DNA of 64,000 bases from Poecilobothrus nobilitatus (GCA_947095535.1 OX352774.1:40440496-40504495), one strand, 5' to 3'. Shown: positions 35,262-48,159, numbered from the stretch's first letter. Made by a program: numbers and translations. Notes: a model not told the origin generated them from the letters alone.

Positions 35262-38200
35262 ATTTTTTATAAGGAAATTACTTTCGAATTGTTTATTATT
35301 GTATCGTGTAGGGATGTATCAAAATATTTTTAGAAAGAAATAGCGAAAGTATTAAATAGTTGGCCTGAGAGAAAATTGCTTTTCTGCTCTGTTTTGTTTG
35401 TACGATTGATTTGTTTATTTATTTATGATCTATTTTAGGTTTGACTAAATAAGAAAAAAAATACATTAAAAAATAAAATTTGAGTATAGTTAATAAGAGC
35501 TGTAGATTACTGGTGGAGCACATTATAGAACTTTCAAAGTTGAAGAAAAAATTATTACATTAACATTAACAGGCATTGAAGATTTAGAAAAATAATATAT
35601 TTTATTTTTTTATATACTTATTAGTTATTTATTACTAATTATGTAATACAAAATTATGAATAATATTCACAATGCGTCTTAAAAAATTTTTTTCTATTAC
35701 ATAAGAAAATTTAATTTAATTTTAAAACAAAAAATTTGTTCTGTACTTATCAATTCCTCCACGATCAATATTTATACAAATTGTTTAATATTAATATTTT
35801 CACAATATCACCATGTAAAGGCGTACTTCATGAAAAATTTTAATTTGCAATATCCTTTTTATAATTACGTATAAGTAAGATTTTATTTTCTTTTTCATTT
35901 TTTTTAACACCAATTTTTATTTATATTCAAATTTGAATATGTCGAAAAGTTATTTTTAATAAAACGTTTTAAAAGTTTAAAATTTTTTTTAAAATTCTGA
36001 TAAAAAACTTCAGAAAACATTTTTCGTTCTAAATTTATAATAAAAAAAAAAATTGGAATATGTCAGAGGCTATTTTTGTACGAAGATTCTGTCAAAATTT
36101 TGTAATTAGTTATTGACTTAATTTCAAAGTCAAAATTCAAAGTGTATTTGTAATATAAAGTGTACATTCTTTTATAAACGCATACACTTGTTAGTATTTA
36201 GAAATATGTACATACTAAGTTTTTACTTCCTTTTTCAAAATAATATTTTAAAATTCATCAAACTTAGTATCAAATTGATATCATTTGACAATAATATTTC
36301 TTGAACATTAGAGACAATAAAATAAATTAATGTTCATTTATTTTAAGAATTAAATTAAAAAATTGACTGTAATGCTCACAAGTAAGTATGTAAGTACTTA
36401 TATTCTTCCAAAAATAAACAAAAAACATGTGTTGACATTTAATCATTTTAATTTTAAAACTGATTTCTAATAAACCTTCAGCAATCCCTATAAATATCTG
36501 AAATAAATTAAAACAAAGTAGAAATAACCTTAAAATCAATTATACTTAAGTACACTCATATACTTAATATATATTTTTTTAAAGTATATAAGCTGAAAAT
36601 GGAAACGTCATTTGCGAATCAGTTGCTCTTGCGTTATAATTTTTGAACTCAGACAACTTATAATAAAGCAATGGCTGATTCTACAGTTTGCACAGGTATG
36701 AAGCAGTTGGCTTAAACTCACATTGGAAACATCAGATTGTAATAAATTACTTGGCAAAAAACTCGTTTCGCAAAAACACATTTGTCAAAAAGGGTAACAA
36801 GATCAAATTATTAAAGTACCCGTTTGATAAATTTTCAAATAACATCAAATAACATAGGTATATGTATATGGAGGACATTTAAGTGTACATATTCTGAAAA
36901 GAGCGTGTAACTCTCATTTTGTATGCAACTACAAGATACTTCTAATTATTCTTTTTGCATACATATTTCATTAATAAATATTCTGAAAAAAGAGAATACC
37001 CTGATTTGTTTTGTATTGAGAGTTTTGTGATAAGTTAACTTAGGCGAAATTAATTTTTGTCATCCGAGTTTTTCCAAGTTTTACACATCTGCACATATGC
37101 AAATAATGTTTACGATATCAGATCTGTTCTTCGACGACATTTAAATACGTTTTAGGAAATTTTTCTTTTAAATTAAACTGACAAGAAATTGTCAAATCCT
37201 TTGTTACAAAAATTTTGAACTTAATTATAACATAACTTATATTGAATTCATTTTTTTAGATCCAATTTGTAAGTAAAAATATGTATTGGATTTTTCGGAA
37301 ATCGTCCATTTAATTTCAAATCAGCCAATAGAATTTTGATTCAAAAAACAATTACTTTAAATGACAACGATTGAAACAATTACTCATTAGACTATTCGAA
37401 ATATAATGAAAATATGATAAAAATCTAATTGAAAATACATGCAAGCATTAAAATTTATCAATACTTATGGACAGTAGTTTAGTTTATGACAAATAGAAAG
37501 ACAATCAAATATGAAGTTAAATGAAAAAAAAAATTTTTTTTTTTTTGCAAAAAAAAATAATTCTTTGTAAAACTTTTCTTTGTAAAAAAAAAAAATTTTT
37601 TTTCTTGAACAATTCGTTAAAAATAATGATGACGGTCATTCGTTCTATTTGAATAGAGTAAAAATAGGAAAAAATACAAGGAAGTATGCAGTTCAACTTA
37701 TTTTATTACTTACTATATTGTATAAGTAAATATGTATATAAGTATATGTATTACAAGAATTAAACAAATGAACAATAATTTTTTTTTCTACATATACTTA
37801 GTGCAATATATCAGTTTAATAAAAGAAAAATTCTTACAGATTATCCTTAAGCCAACCATTATTATGGTAGAAAATAAATAACCAATAAAAAAATACTATA
37901 TATATATATATATATGTATACCAATACCAATATATATATATACATATACCAATATAAATAATATAAATAAACAATATTCATTTAAGTGAGAAACTTTTGT
38001 TAGTTTTGCGATTTTATCATATCCGGTATTCAGTCTTAAAGGCAGCCAAAATAAAGAGTTTAATATTTTTTTTAATCAAACAAATTTTGATTCTATTGGA
38101 ACTTAACTCTATATAAAAAAAAAATATTTTTAAATTCAAAAAAAAAAAAAAAAAAACATCTTTTCTATTTTATTTATTTATTTAATATTATGTTATACAA

Positions 38201-38933
38201 ATAGTTTGGCTAGAATTTTATAAAACTACTTATATACTTTCTTTAAATAATAGACATTTTATTTGCCAATTTCATTTTATTTATATCTTCTGAATATATT
38301 TTAAATAGGAGTTAAAAATGTGGGCAATAAATTAAAAGTCAGTCAATTTTTTTTATTATATATATTATATCTAAAAAAAAAAATTTATATTATATTTCAT
38401 TAAACTTTTCCTTATATTTAATAAGTAAAAAATTTAAAATTTAAAAAAACAAAACTCTGATTCCCAATTTAAATCAATTCTTTACAAATTTATTTAATTG
38501 TACTTATATGACATTTGTATGACATTTTACAAAAAGAATATAAAATTGAGCGAATGTTCAAATAACTTTGAAAATAGCATGAAAGTCATATTAACAAAAA
38601 TTTTCTGAATTTAAAAAATATAACTTTAAAAACGTTATAACCTAAAAAAATAAAATTAAAGACAATATCTATTGCATTTTGCCTGACTTTAAGAAACTTT
38701 TGTAATAAATATATTAAATTATGAATTGCATTATAAAAATAAATGTTAGGAGTAGTTATATCTTTTTTTCCTATTCGCTAAGTCGCTTATTATTCATATT
38801 AAACTAAATTTCAGTTTGATGAACCATTACTTTTCGCTCAGTCGTTGAATATTGGGACTGTATTTATCTATATTATTAAATACAAGAATTATTTATTTTA
38901 TATTACGATATAAATTACTTTTATCGTATATAA
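35262..38933. other. Gene-poor A+T-rich sequence with (TA)n
   Basis: No gene seen. It has (TA)n-rich sequence at about 37889-37948 and a long A run at about 38139-38156. Confidence 0.55.
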
Positions 38934-39011
38934 ACCTACCGAGGTTCGAACCTGAACATAAGCATTTCAATTGAAAGGCTGGGGACTTAACCAATATACC
39001 ATTGATTAGGT
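38934..39011 (-). repeat. tRNA-like relic with intact box B
   Basis: On the minus strand, 78 nt begin ACCTAATCAATGG and end CGGTAGGT. The outer 5 bp pair, box A-like TGGTATATTGGTTAAG is present and box B is GGTTCGAACC. The D arm, the T stem and the anticodon arm (replaced by the palindrome TTTCAATTGAAA) do not fold properly. A tRNA-derived SINE head or decayed tRNA pseudogene is likelier than a working tRNA. Confidence 0.45.
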
Positions 39012-39540
39012 ATAAATATATATAATAAAATTAAGGAAATGTTGAAATAAATAAAATTTAAAATAGTTAGTTTTAGTATATATATAATGTTTTAATTGTT
39101 TTAATCCCTTTTGGGGTATTATATGTTATAGATTATTTATATATTATATATACTTAAAAGTGTTTAAGTATATTTATTATAATTTTTTAAAGTATTTTTG
39201 TAAATAACTTATTATTAAATATAAAATTATTACATATTTAAAGAAATTTAATATTATTAAGATCACTAATTTATTCTAATTTATATAGATTATATTTAAA
39301 TTAAAACATTTTAGAAGTAATAATTCAGTTAAATATTACACTTCTTTAATTGTTTTAATATAATTGTAATATATAGCATTTAATAAACCACTTTCGAAAT
39401 TATTTTATTTAAATTTTAATTTCATTAGATTTTTATTTTTATTTTTTTTTTAAGCTTTCAAGTTTGTAGATCAGTCCAAAAATATCCTACACTAAGTGCC
39501 TTCAAAAACTTTTAAATCAGTCATAAGGTAAATGAGAAGG
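39012..39540. other. A+T-rich sequence
   Basis: Nothing recognisable. Homopolymers and A+T-rich words only. Confidence 0.55.
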
Positions 39541-39999
39541 AATGTATAACTTAACTCTAGGATACCGGCACGAAAATAATATAATATGCATTCTGTATGT
39601 TATTTCGACAAAATTTAGTCATCTTTTACAAAATTTCAGATATCTGACTTCAATTAAGTACACATACTTATATATTAAATTGATGGAAATTGTTGTGTTA
39701 TGTGACAATTACAAAATAACAATTAAAAAATAAAAACCAAAGAAGTTGCATGGCAGCTACTCGCGTTTATTCAATTTCAATAGCAAAATTGGTAAAAAAA
39801 AAAAAAAAAAACTGGAACGGTAAAAATTTCAAGATCCTATTATTCTTTAAGTTATCAGGTAGGTAGACTAACGAACGAATGCACCATAGCTAAATCGACA
39901 CAGAATTTAATCCTTGGAGTAAAAATATATTATTATATACTTTTCCATATCTATCTCGTCTCCTTTACAGTGTCAGAAACGTAATGGTAAATTTATTAT
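39541..39999 (+). mobile_element. Decayed fly-type repeat element remnant
   Basis: The layout follows the (ACGG)n elements: a body with 'TTTTACAAAATTTCAGATAT', then GTTATCAGGTAGGTAGAC, AACGAACG, CATAGCTAAATCGACACAGA, 'ATATATTATTATATACTTTT' and GTGTCAGAAACGTAATGG. It matches the 46.6-47.0 kb copy better than the 26.7 kb one. The 63-codon frame at 39542-39733 lies inside and is not a gene. Confidence 0.5.
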
Positions 40000-42706
40000 A
40001 TTATATAATATAATAAAGAACAATGAAACAAGATATTATATAAGAATTCACTAACATTATGATTTATATTAATATAAATAAAATTAAAAATATATTTTGA
40101 TGAAGTTTTATATACTTAGGTTACTTACATTTAAATTTATACTTATCTAGAATCTATATAATGTGAATAGTTAAGTATTTCTGACAAACAAAATTTTTTT
40201 TGCATTTACAATTACAATTATAATAGAATAGAAACTTCTACTTTGATTAAAGTTTTTCGTTTGTTTTTTCATTCTTAAGATTTTTTTTTTTTTTTAATTT
40301 CTTTTTCAACAAAAAAATAAAAAAAAAACGATATGATTCCATTATCATAACAAGATTGTATTTTTTTTTTTTCTTATACCCTTTTTGTATTAATAAACAA
40401 TATAAGAATATAATATTCTAAATACATACATATATATATACACATATATGAAAGTATATATGGATATATACATTTTATATAATGTAAACCGGAAACTGAA
40501 AAGTTTCGGAAACAAATTTTCTTTTTGTTTGCACTCTGAATAAATTTTATTTCATTGTTATGACAATTGACAGTAAGTATAAAAGATTGTATATACATAT
40601 AACGTTAAAAGAAGTTTTTTCCTTATAAAATAATAATTTCCTTATACTTTTTAATTTTAATACCATACTTGTATATTATATTATGATATGTATATATATA
40701 TATATATATATTTTGTTTTTTAAAGAGTATAACTGAAATTTTTCTGAAGGTGAAATTTTTTTCATTTTTTTTTTTTTGTATTATTAAATTTTGCTTTAGG
40801 TTCTTTAAAAATATTTTATGAATTACTTATTGTTATTAAATATACAAGTGATATTAAAGGTCTGGTTAAAAATAAACTAAATAAATTAAGTAATTTTTTT
40901 TTTTTTTAACAAAAGAAAAATTCTTTTAAAAAAATATGAAATTTTTTAAAATTAAATGTCAATAAGTATGAAATATTTAAAAGAAAAATTGGAACTTTGA
41001 ATGCAACTATATACGTATCTATATGAAATGAAATTTTAATTATTAAAATTTTAAATATTATAGAAATTTGTCAAATTTAATTTTGTACTTCGTTTAAAGT
41101 AAACATTTATTTTAGATTTGATTTTTCTGGAAAATTCTAAAAATATACTTTTACCAGATATATCATTTTAAAATTATAAAATTTATAATTAATGATGGTG
41201 AAAAAAAAGTTTTGTAATTTTTTAGAGTATTGGCAAATTCTTTATATGTCATAAACCCAACATTTGTCAAAGTTAAAATTTTTTTTATTACCATTAACGG
41301 TGATGTCGTTTAATTTTTTATTGCAAATGACTCGATTTTATTGCTATGGTCTCTGCATTTACGCATTTTCTTTGAAAACTTGCTCCTTTAAATTTTTTGA
41401 AAACGAAAATGTCAAATTTTCCTAGTTTTTTTTTTTGTAGTTTATTTTGAATTGTTAAAGGAAAAGGATTAAAAATGAGCGAAACTCTTACAAGGCTGCT
41501 CATTTCTCTTTAAATTTTAATCAATATATTAATATACATTTGTGGTTTTTATAAAATTTTTAAATTGACACTTTAAAATTCCTTATTGTTGTTGATTGTT
41601 AACACAAAAGATATCTAACATTAAATGACAATGACAATTTTATCAACAATTTTGTTTTAGCAACATTTGTATCATGTCATATGATATGACAATAAAGAAT
41701 TTGCCTTATATTTAGCTGATTTCGAAAAGATCTTGAACATATCTTGAACAGAGCCCTTTTCCAAACAAAATCTACCCTTGAACTTATATTTTTTGTTTGA
41801 TAAAACGAGATTTGAGTTTAGGCTCAGTTTTATGCAATCGAGCCATCATATCAGTTTAACAGTATTTTTTTATGGTTTTTCCTTTTTGTTAAAGAACCAG
41901 GATTTAAATTAAATTTTTACTTGAAAAAAAATTAAAAAACAAAAATTGTATTTTCTAAAAAATTAAATAATATATATATATATAATAAAAAAATGTACAA
42001 TTCGAATAAGCATTGACATGCAATTTTTTAGTTTCTTAATTATTTAATGGCGTTAGAATTAAATAGTTAAATAAATATTATGTGGTTATGATTTTATGAG
42101 TTCACACAAAAAATAAAATGTTTAATTTTCGTTAGTTTCAAAATATAGTTTTTTAAAGTTATCATGTATTTGTGCTCTGTTAATTATTTTTATTTTGTTT
42201 TATTATTATTTATATATATATTAATAAATAAATATTTTAAATTAAAAAAAAAAAAAGATATATTATGTAATTGAATATTTTTACTTTTTATAAAGATTTA
42301 GTTCATAATTAGTCCATAATGTTCAGTAGTTAGTCAGTTAGTTCATATTTTACTGTTTGAATACTTAATTTAATATTTTTTTTTTTAACTTAAATAACTT
42401 TCTAACTTAAATTTAATTTGTAACTTAAATAAAACTATCAAAAAATAAAATAAGGTACTACATCATTTTTCATTCTCCACCAAATAAATCTTTTTAAATT
42501 AATTGTACTGTGGAGTCTTATCAGACAATTTTTTTTTTTTTTGTTAGACATTAATAATGTTTATTTAGTTTTTAAAATTATATTAGTATTAATCATAAAA
42601 TTGCACCTTATATTTTTTACAAAGAGGATATTATTTTATGAAATTCTTAACTGAGATTAATTGTGTATAATATATCTAATTTTCATCTTTTAAAAAATAT
42701 TTTGTA
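40000..42706. other. Gene-poor A+T-rich sequence downstream of the MADF-BESS gene
   Basis: No gene seen. It has (TA)n at 40690-40711 and several open frames made of low-complexity residues (for example 40374-40598 and 41318-41503, both minus) without motifs. Confidence 0.5.
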
Positions 42707-42712
42707 TTTATT
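42707..42712 (-). other. Candidate poly(A) signal of the MADF-BESS gene
   Basis: AATAAA on the minus strand lies 105 nt after the stop codon. In DNA this A+T-rich the hexamer is common, so the call rests on position only. Confidence 0.35.
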
Positions 42713-42816
42713 ATAGAATTTCAATAAATCTTCACTTATTTTAGTATGAAATTCAATATAAATAAAATAAAAAAAATTTGAAATGATAAAATTAAGAAAA
42801 AATTAAATAAAAATAA

Positions 42817-43826
42817 TTATTCGGGATTTGGTACATCAGCATATAAACAATCAATAACATGTAATACATGTTTTCTAAATAATCTTTGTTTATGAGCTGG
42901 CAATGATGTAACATCTGGTAAAACTGATTTAAAAAATAATAACATTGGATGATCTTCATTTGATGATGATGATCCTGATAATTGCATTCGTTTATTATTA
43001 TTTCCCTTTATTTTTCCTTTTAATGGAAGTGTTCTTTTTCTTAAATTTGTATTACCATTACTTGTACTTTGTACAGCAGCTGAACTTACATTATTATCAT
43101 TTTGTTCTTTATCTTCATCATTTGTTTCAATATTATCATTTAGTGTATTCATTTCATTTTGTTGATTATCTTCATCAACAAAAACTGTTTCAGGATAATC
43201 AGGCAAAATAGATATATTAGGTTTCATATCAAATTCTGGTTCATACATTACATCATGATGAATGTTAGTTGTTGTGGTAATATTTTGTCTATAATGTGAA
43301 CTTGAAATAGAATTTTCATCATTAATACCAATTTCTTTTTCAGAACCTAAATTATGAGATTCTTCTTCAGAACTATAATTTTCTGAATCTGATATTTCTA
43401 CAATTGGTACTGCATTTCCAGATTTTGTTGTTTGTCTTATATGTGGTATAAGAAAACTCATTTCATCATGGTATGCGTAACGTTTATCAGTTTTTAAATA
43501 TTTTACAAAATTACTACGTAATTTTTTCCATGCAGCTCTACAAATATCCTCTAAAAAAAATTTAAACATAAAAAAAAAAAAAAAAAAATTATTGTTTCAT
43601 TATTGAAATATTTTATATTTTTAAATTTTCATTTTTTTTTTTATTATTATAAATAAATAAGTAAGTAATAATATTTACCAGATTTTCCAATTTCAATTGC
43701 AATTTCAACCCAAGCAATTTCTTTTTTCTGCATTTTCTTATAATCCTCTGATGTTTTATCCCATAGTTCCTTTCGTTTTTTAACATTTTTCAATAATTTA
43801 ATAAGAAATTCTTTTTTTCCATCCAT
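42817..43826 (-). CDS. MADF-BESS domain protein (two exons)
   Basis: Spliced CDS, exons 43826-43679 and 43550-42817, 293 codons plus stop. Exon 1 starts ATG GAT GGA and gives MDGKKEFLIKLLKNVKKRKE; exon 2 restores the frame at Glu50. The MADF domain (about 8-86) has its hallmark residues: LW at 21-22, DY at 28-29, AW at 38-39, the W57-K-x-LR motif and MSFLIPH ending at 86. A Ser/Asp/Glu/Asn-rich linker follows, then a basic stretch (219-240, LRKRTLPLKGK...NKR) that may be a nuclear signal. The BESS motif (about 251-289) contains LLFFKSVLPDVTSLPAHKQR. MADF is a Myb-like DNA-binding fold and BESS a protein-interaction motif; such proteins (Adf-1 type) act as nuclear transcription regulators in insects. 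The DNA target and partners are unknown. Codon use is A/T-ending like the genome. An origin by domestication from a Harbinger-type accessory gene cannot be excluded. Confidence 0.88.
43551..43678 (-). other. Phase-1 intron inside the MADF domain
   Basis: 128 nt. The donor is TCTG^GTAAATATT and the acceptor TTTTTTTTAG^AGGATATT. Splicing joins G to AG, making Glu50 and rebuilding an uninterrupted MADF helix (GKS-EDICRAAW). Reading through the intron instead gives an unlikely MFKFFL start, so the spliced model is preferred. Confidence 0.85.
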
Positions 43827-43935
43827 TTTTTATTTTAAGTCTTTTTGAATTCTGTTTATTGTTTCTTATAGATTTTTTATTTAGTCTTTTTCTTTAATAT
43901 TTCTTTTAGCATCACAATTCATCCACTCCCGAAAA

Positions 43936-43941
43936 CACTGA
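43936..43941 (-). promoter_or_regulatory. Candidate arthropod initiator (TCAGTG) for the MADF-BESS gene
   Basis: TCAGTG on the minus strand matches the arthropod Inr consensus TCAGTY at five of six positions. It would place the start site near 43939, giving a 5' UTR of about 113 nt with no upstream ATG that disrupts the model in an obvious way. No TATA box is evident about 30 nt upstream, and no clear DPE. Confidence 0.3.
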
Positions 43942-45063
43942 AACTAAGCGACATCAAGTTATTGTACAGTTTCAAATGACTTAGACTTCAATTTAATAAT
44001 TTAATTATTTATAATACGTAAATATATATTACAACAAAAAAAAAATACATATATTTTTACAAATAATCGATAACCGATATTAATAATAACAATTATAGAA
44101 AATAAAAAAAAAAAACAAAATATTTAAGTGCAGAAAAAACGAAATCTTAAAAAAATTAATTGTATGTATATTTTTATACATTTGTATGCGCTGTAGATAA
44201 GTATGTACATCCTTTAAAAACCGCGCATAAATAGAAATCACGGACTGGATGGAAACGCGACATTTTATGAAATTATATGGTATAAATTTTTAAAAAATCT
44301 TCTTTTGGCCAACAACTTGTTTTTATCACCGTTACTACTATATTCTGATGAACTTGACTGTGATAAACGGTTTTAAAAAAAATTGTTAGCGTTTGTTATT
44401 TTCAAAGATTTGAAAAATGTTTGTTAAAAGTTTGTTTAAAAACAAAAACGAAAATTACAAAAAAAGAACCGCGCAGCTACGAAATTTTAACGCACAATTC
44501 GAAAATGTGGGCAAAGGGAGGGTTTACATTTTATTTTTACATATATTATTAAAATGAAATACATATAAATAATTATTTATGAGTTTAAATAATTATTTAA
44601 AATTTTCCTATTCGCAGATTTATGCGCAATTTTTCTAAAACAACTTTTATAATGACTAGGATAACAATATACCATCTAATAACATCAGTATTTTTATATA
44701 ACTAACTAAGTATAAAATTTAAATAATTAAATAAAATGGGATATAAATTGCTATTTTAGGTTAACAGCTAATAAGATCCAAACAAATTCCAAAACTAAAT
44801 CAAATATCGTCACAAAATAATAAAAAAAAATGAATTAACATTTAAAAAATAATTATAATAAAATGTATACAAAAATTTGTAAGGAATCTTTCACAATCGA
44901 TCGGCAACAAGGACCCTTATACGCAGGTTAATCTGATTCAGCTAAACTTGCAGTCTGCTTTTGCATTACGATATCTTAGTTTATAAGAAAAATTTAGAGA
45001 CCGGAACACGCAGAAGGCAAAGAGAACGTGACACGAGAGATAGGGCGCAACAAAGGTTAGGAG
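43942..45063. other. Upstream region of the MADF-BESS gene
   Basis: Non-coding. The stretches at about 44180-44270 and 44880-45060 are less A+T-rich than average (for example AACACGCAGAAGGCAAAGAG). They could hold regulatory or old repeat sequence, but nothing specific is recognisable. Confidence 0.4.
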
Positions 45064-45226
45064 GGATTTTGTAATTGGTTATAAAATCAGAGTTATATAC
45101 TTTTTTCAGAGTATAAATATAACGCTCATTATCTAATCAACTATTACTAAAATCCTTCCTATTTTATAAATTCGCAATTCTGGAAAAGTAATATAACCCT
45201 GATTTTGTAACCAACTTATAAAATCC
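45064..45226. mobile_element. MITE-like element, about 163 bp, with inverted ends of about 35 bp
   Basis: The left end starts GGATTTTGTAATTGGTTATA followed by AAATCAGAGTTATATAC. The right end, reverse-complemented, starts GGATTTTATAAGTTGGTTAC followed by AAAATCAGGGTTATATTAC. The arms align over about 35 bp with a few changes and one indel. No coding capacity and no clear target duplication. Confidence 0.6.
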
Positions 45227-46481
45227 ATTCAAATTATCCATTCAAAAATCCATTCAAATCCGCGTTTTTTTTTTTTTGTATATTATTTCATTTTTTTAGT
45301 TTTGAATGTTATTTCGTTTGGCGCTATTTCGCTGAGCCCTATATAACCAGTATTCATTTTTTATTGCTACTTAAGTATATGAAATATCTATAAATTAGCA
45401 TATTAGTAACCATAAAGCATATTAGTAAGCAAATATGTCCGATATGATAAACGTGGTCAGTGTAATGAAACCACTTTAATTATAAGTATGGGAGATAAAG
45501 ATTAAATTATTGAATTTATTTTAATTAAATTTATAAAAACAATATCAAAAAACTGGAAAAAAAAATTTTTTTCTAATAACAATTGTAAAATATTAAAATT
45601 AATGAGTAGTTATTTTAAACATTTCTAATAAACCACAACATAAATGTGTAATTTAAATGTGGTATCATTAAGTTCTATATCAAAATAAATTGAACTAAAT
45701 TCTAATCTTTATGTTAAAATAACCATGAATTGATTAATTTTTATTATGTAAAAAAAAAAAACAATATTATGCAATATACTTAAGTATAAGAAAATAAAAA
45801 ATTCTAATAATTGAAAATTGAATTATTAAAAAAATCGGCTCTATTTAATTTTAAAATCATCAAAAAGAAATAAGTATTTAGTTATCATTGCTTTAAAAGT
45901 TTGAGAGTTTCTGCTTCCTCATTCAATCACTTAAGAATAAATTATTATTTGATTAGGACGGAATTATTCTATTACAAAGGGTTATTTTCATAACTCTTAA
46001 GCAAGTTTTATTTAAGGCTTTAACCTACTAAACTCCATTTCTCTTTTATTACTTAACAATTTGTTATATTCCTTAATACTAATGTACTGCTTGGTCAAGG
46101 AAAGTAAAGTATATTAGGGAATAGAAAATTGATTTCTAATTGAAACAAATATTGTAAACAAAGTTGTTAATGTTCACCTTGAATCTTTGAACGTTGAATA
46201 TCGGTGGAAGCTGTTATTGTTTCTCTTGGGTATATTTTGAATGTTCAATTTAAAAAACGTAAATTGCAATTTGCAGCCTGATATCAATGAAAAAAAAAAA
46301 ACCGAAATGTTAATGTAATTTAATAATATCATATCTCATATCATAAATAACTTTATTATATAATAGATACAAATTTTAGATTAAAATTAAAATCAAAGAA
46401 TTTGATCATTATCATAACTTTATCATTTAACACTATACTTAACTAACATCTGATATTCAACATGTGCTTTATTGGTAAAAA
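45227..46481. other. Gene-poor A+T-rich sequence
   Basis: It starts with a short ATCCATTCAAA tandem (about 45221-45260). No gene, RNA gene or element boundary recognised in the rest. Confidence 0.5.
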
Positions 46482-46600
46482 GTATAACAAAATATTTGTT
46501 ATACTTTATATACTAATTATCTTATCTGGCTTATCTGTTGGCATATCTAACTCGTTTTCTTTATAAGGTGTCACAAACAAAGGCCTTTTTATTGCTTTCC
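46482..46600 (+). mobile_element. 3'-end fragment of a tandem-repeat-type element
   Basis: A perfect 10-bp stem, GTATAACAAA-ATA-TTTGTTATAC (46482-46504), is followed by TTGGCATATCTAACTCGTTT and GGTGTCACAAAC. The latter text recurs 437 bp downstream at 46975 in the next, more complete fragment. Confidence 0.45.
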
Positions 46601-46619
46601 AACGTATTTATATCACACA

Positions 46620-47035
46620 AAATTAAAACCTACAAGAAAAAACGAGAAACAATGTATACTTGAACGTGTCAATCCTAGGATACTTGTAGGAACATAAGTT
46701 TTGCGGTTAGTATAAAAATTAATCATATTTTACAAAATTTTTGATATTTGATTTAAATACCGAAATATGTCTATGTAAATTTTGTACGCCGATCGATCTT
46801 ACTCAAATTCGAATAGCGAATCTAACAATTTTACAAAGGTGAAATGGTAAAAATTTGAGAATCCTAAATCCTTTATTTTTAATTTTTCATCCGGAGGGAC
46901 AGACAGACGGACGGATTTACATAGCTAAATAAATTCAGAATTGAATTCTGAACAAGAATATATTATATACTTTGTTGGCATATCTAACTCGTTTTCTTTA
47001 AGGTGTTACAAACGTCATGGCAAATTCATTATACC
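46620..47035 (+). mobile_element. Decayed fly-type repeat element, second family
   Basis: Order of landmarks: CGAGAAACAATGTATACTTG, a body with TTTTACAAAATTTTTGATAT, then GGGACAGACAGACGGACGGA, TTACATAGCTAAATAAATTC, GAACAAGAATATATTATATA, GTTGGCATATCTAACTCGTT, GGTGTTACAAACGTCATGGC and CATTATACCGTTA. This is the same plan as 26656-28127 (microsatellite GACG block, 'agCTAAATc', 'GTTACAAAC') but a distinct family, closest to 39541-39999. Confidence 0.55.
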
Positions 47036-47455
47036 GTTAACCATGATGATGGTTAATACAAATATTAAAATATAGATAAGAATTAAGTAATAATGGAAAT
47101 CTTTTACTATTTAATTTAGAAATTAATGAATAATGAATGAAATCCTTAATGAAAATTTTAATCTTTTAATTTTGCCAGCAGGCGTTGTATAATTTATGTA
47201 TACGTATATTTTCTTTTTATTACAAGGAATAATCTTAATTTATCAGATTAAATATACATATGTATAGAAAATACTTCTTATCAAAATCTAATATGAGGGT
47301 TATAATCTTGTATTAAAATGTATTTTAAATATTAATTTCCCATCATTAGTTTATCTATAAATAAATAAATATATCAATTTTGACGCCTAGAATTTTAATT
47401 TGGAATCATAGCATAATCTCCTATTGGATCATATTTATATCTTTATATATATATA
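47036..47455. other. A+T-rich sequence
   Basis: No gene or element recognised. Confidence 0.5.
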
Positions 47456-47490
47456 CTAGAGGGATTTTCATACATGACCTAAAAACGGAA
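47456..47490 (-). mobile_element. Possible Helitron 3' terminus
   Basis: On the minus strand GGTCATGTATGAAAATCCCT is followed by CTAG (47459-47456) and a host T. The small hairpin TCAT-GT-ATGA about 8 nt before CTAG, and the AAATCCC spacer, recall the end of the Helitrons at 7359 and 53620. No 5' end found. Confidence 0.3.
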
Positions 47491-48159
47491 TGTGATATTA
47501 TTTTATTAAAACTAGAAAAAAAACAAAAATAAGAAAATTTCATTTACTTATGTGCGTATATTTTGGAAACTAAAAAAATCTCAGCTTAGTCCCGATTGAA
47601 AAAAAAGTACCCATGAGAGTCTATGCAACGATACATATATGTATTTAATTAGAAAACACACATAAGTACTTATTATTAAAAAAGTTTCAAATAAAAATGC
47701 AAAAATTTAAAAATTATAATTCAAACAATTAAAATAATTATTTTTAATTATTAATTAAATGGTTATTGTAGTTTTTATAATAACAATTTATATTTTGGAA
47801 TTTGAAATTGATAAGATAATTATTTTATACTTAAGTATCATTGATTTGAAATAATTTGATTTATTTTTTTATCGTTAACAAGATAACAATGACCTTATAT
47901 TAATTTTTTTATTTTTTGTTTCTTACATTTCACCTTAAAAGCATATATGACTCATATATAACTAAAATGAAGAAAAAACCAAAATATTTATTGCATTGAA
48001 ACTCCTGTAAGTCATAAACTCAAAAGTATATCTGATCTCTTGTAAAATAGGTCAATTCGAACTACGGTGTCAAAGGTAAATTATTGAATGGTCTGAAAGT
48101 TTAAATATTTTATGCATGCAAATATAAATAAATCAAAAAATGCTGTGGAATTAGTGGAT
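47491..48159. other. A+T-rich sequence
   Basis: No gene or element recognised. Confidence 0.5.

Noticed and set aside
42945..43211. 88-codon plus-strand frame
   Set aside because: Antisense shadow of the MADF-BESS acidic linker; Tyr/Phe/Leu-rich complement of Asp/Glu/Asn codons.
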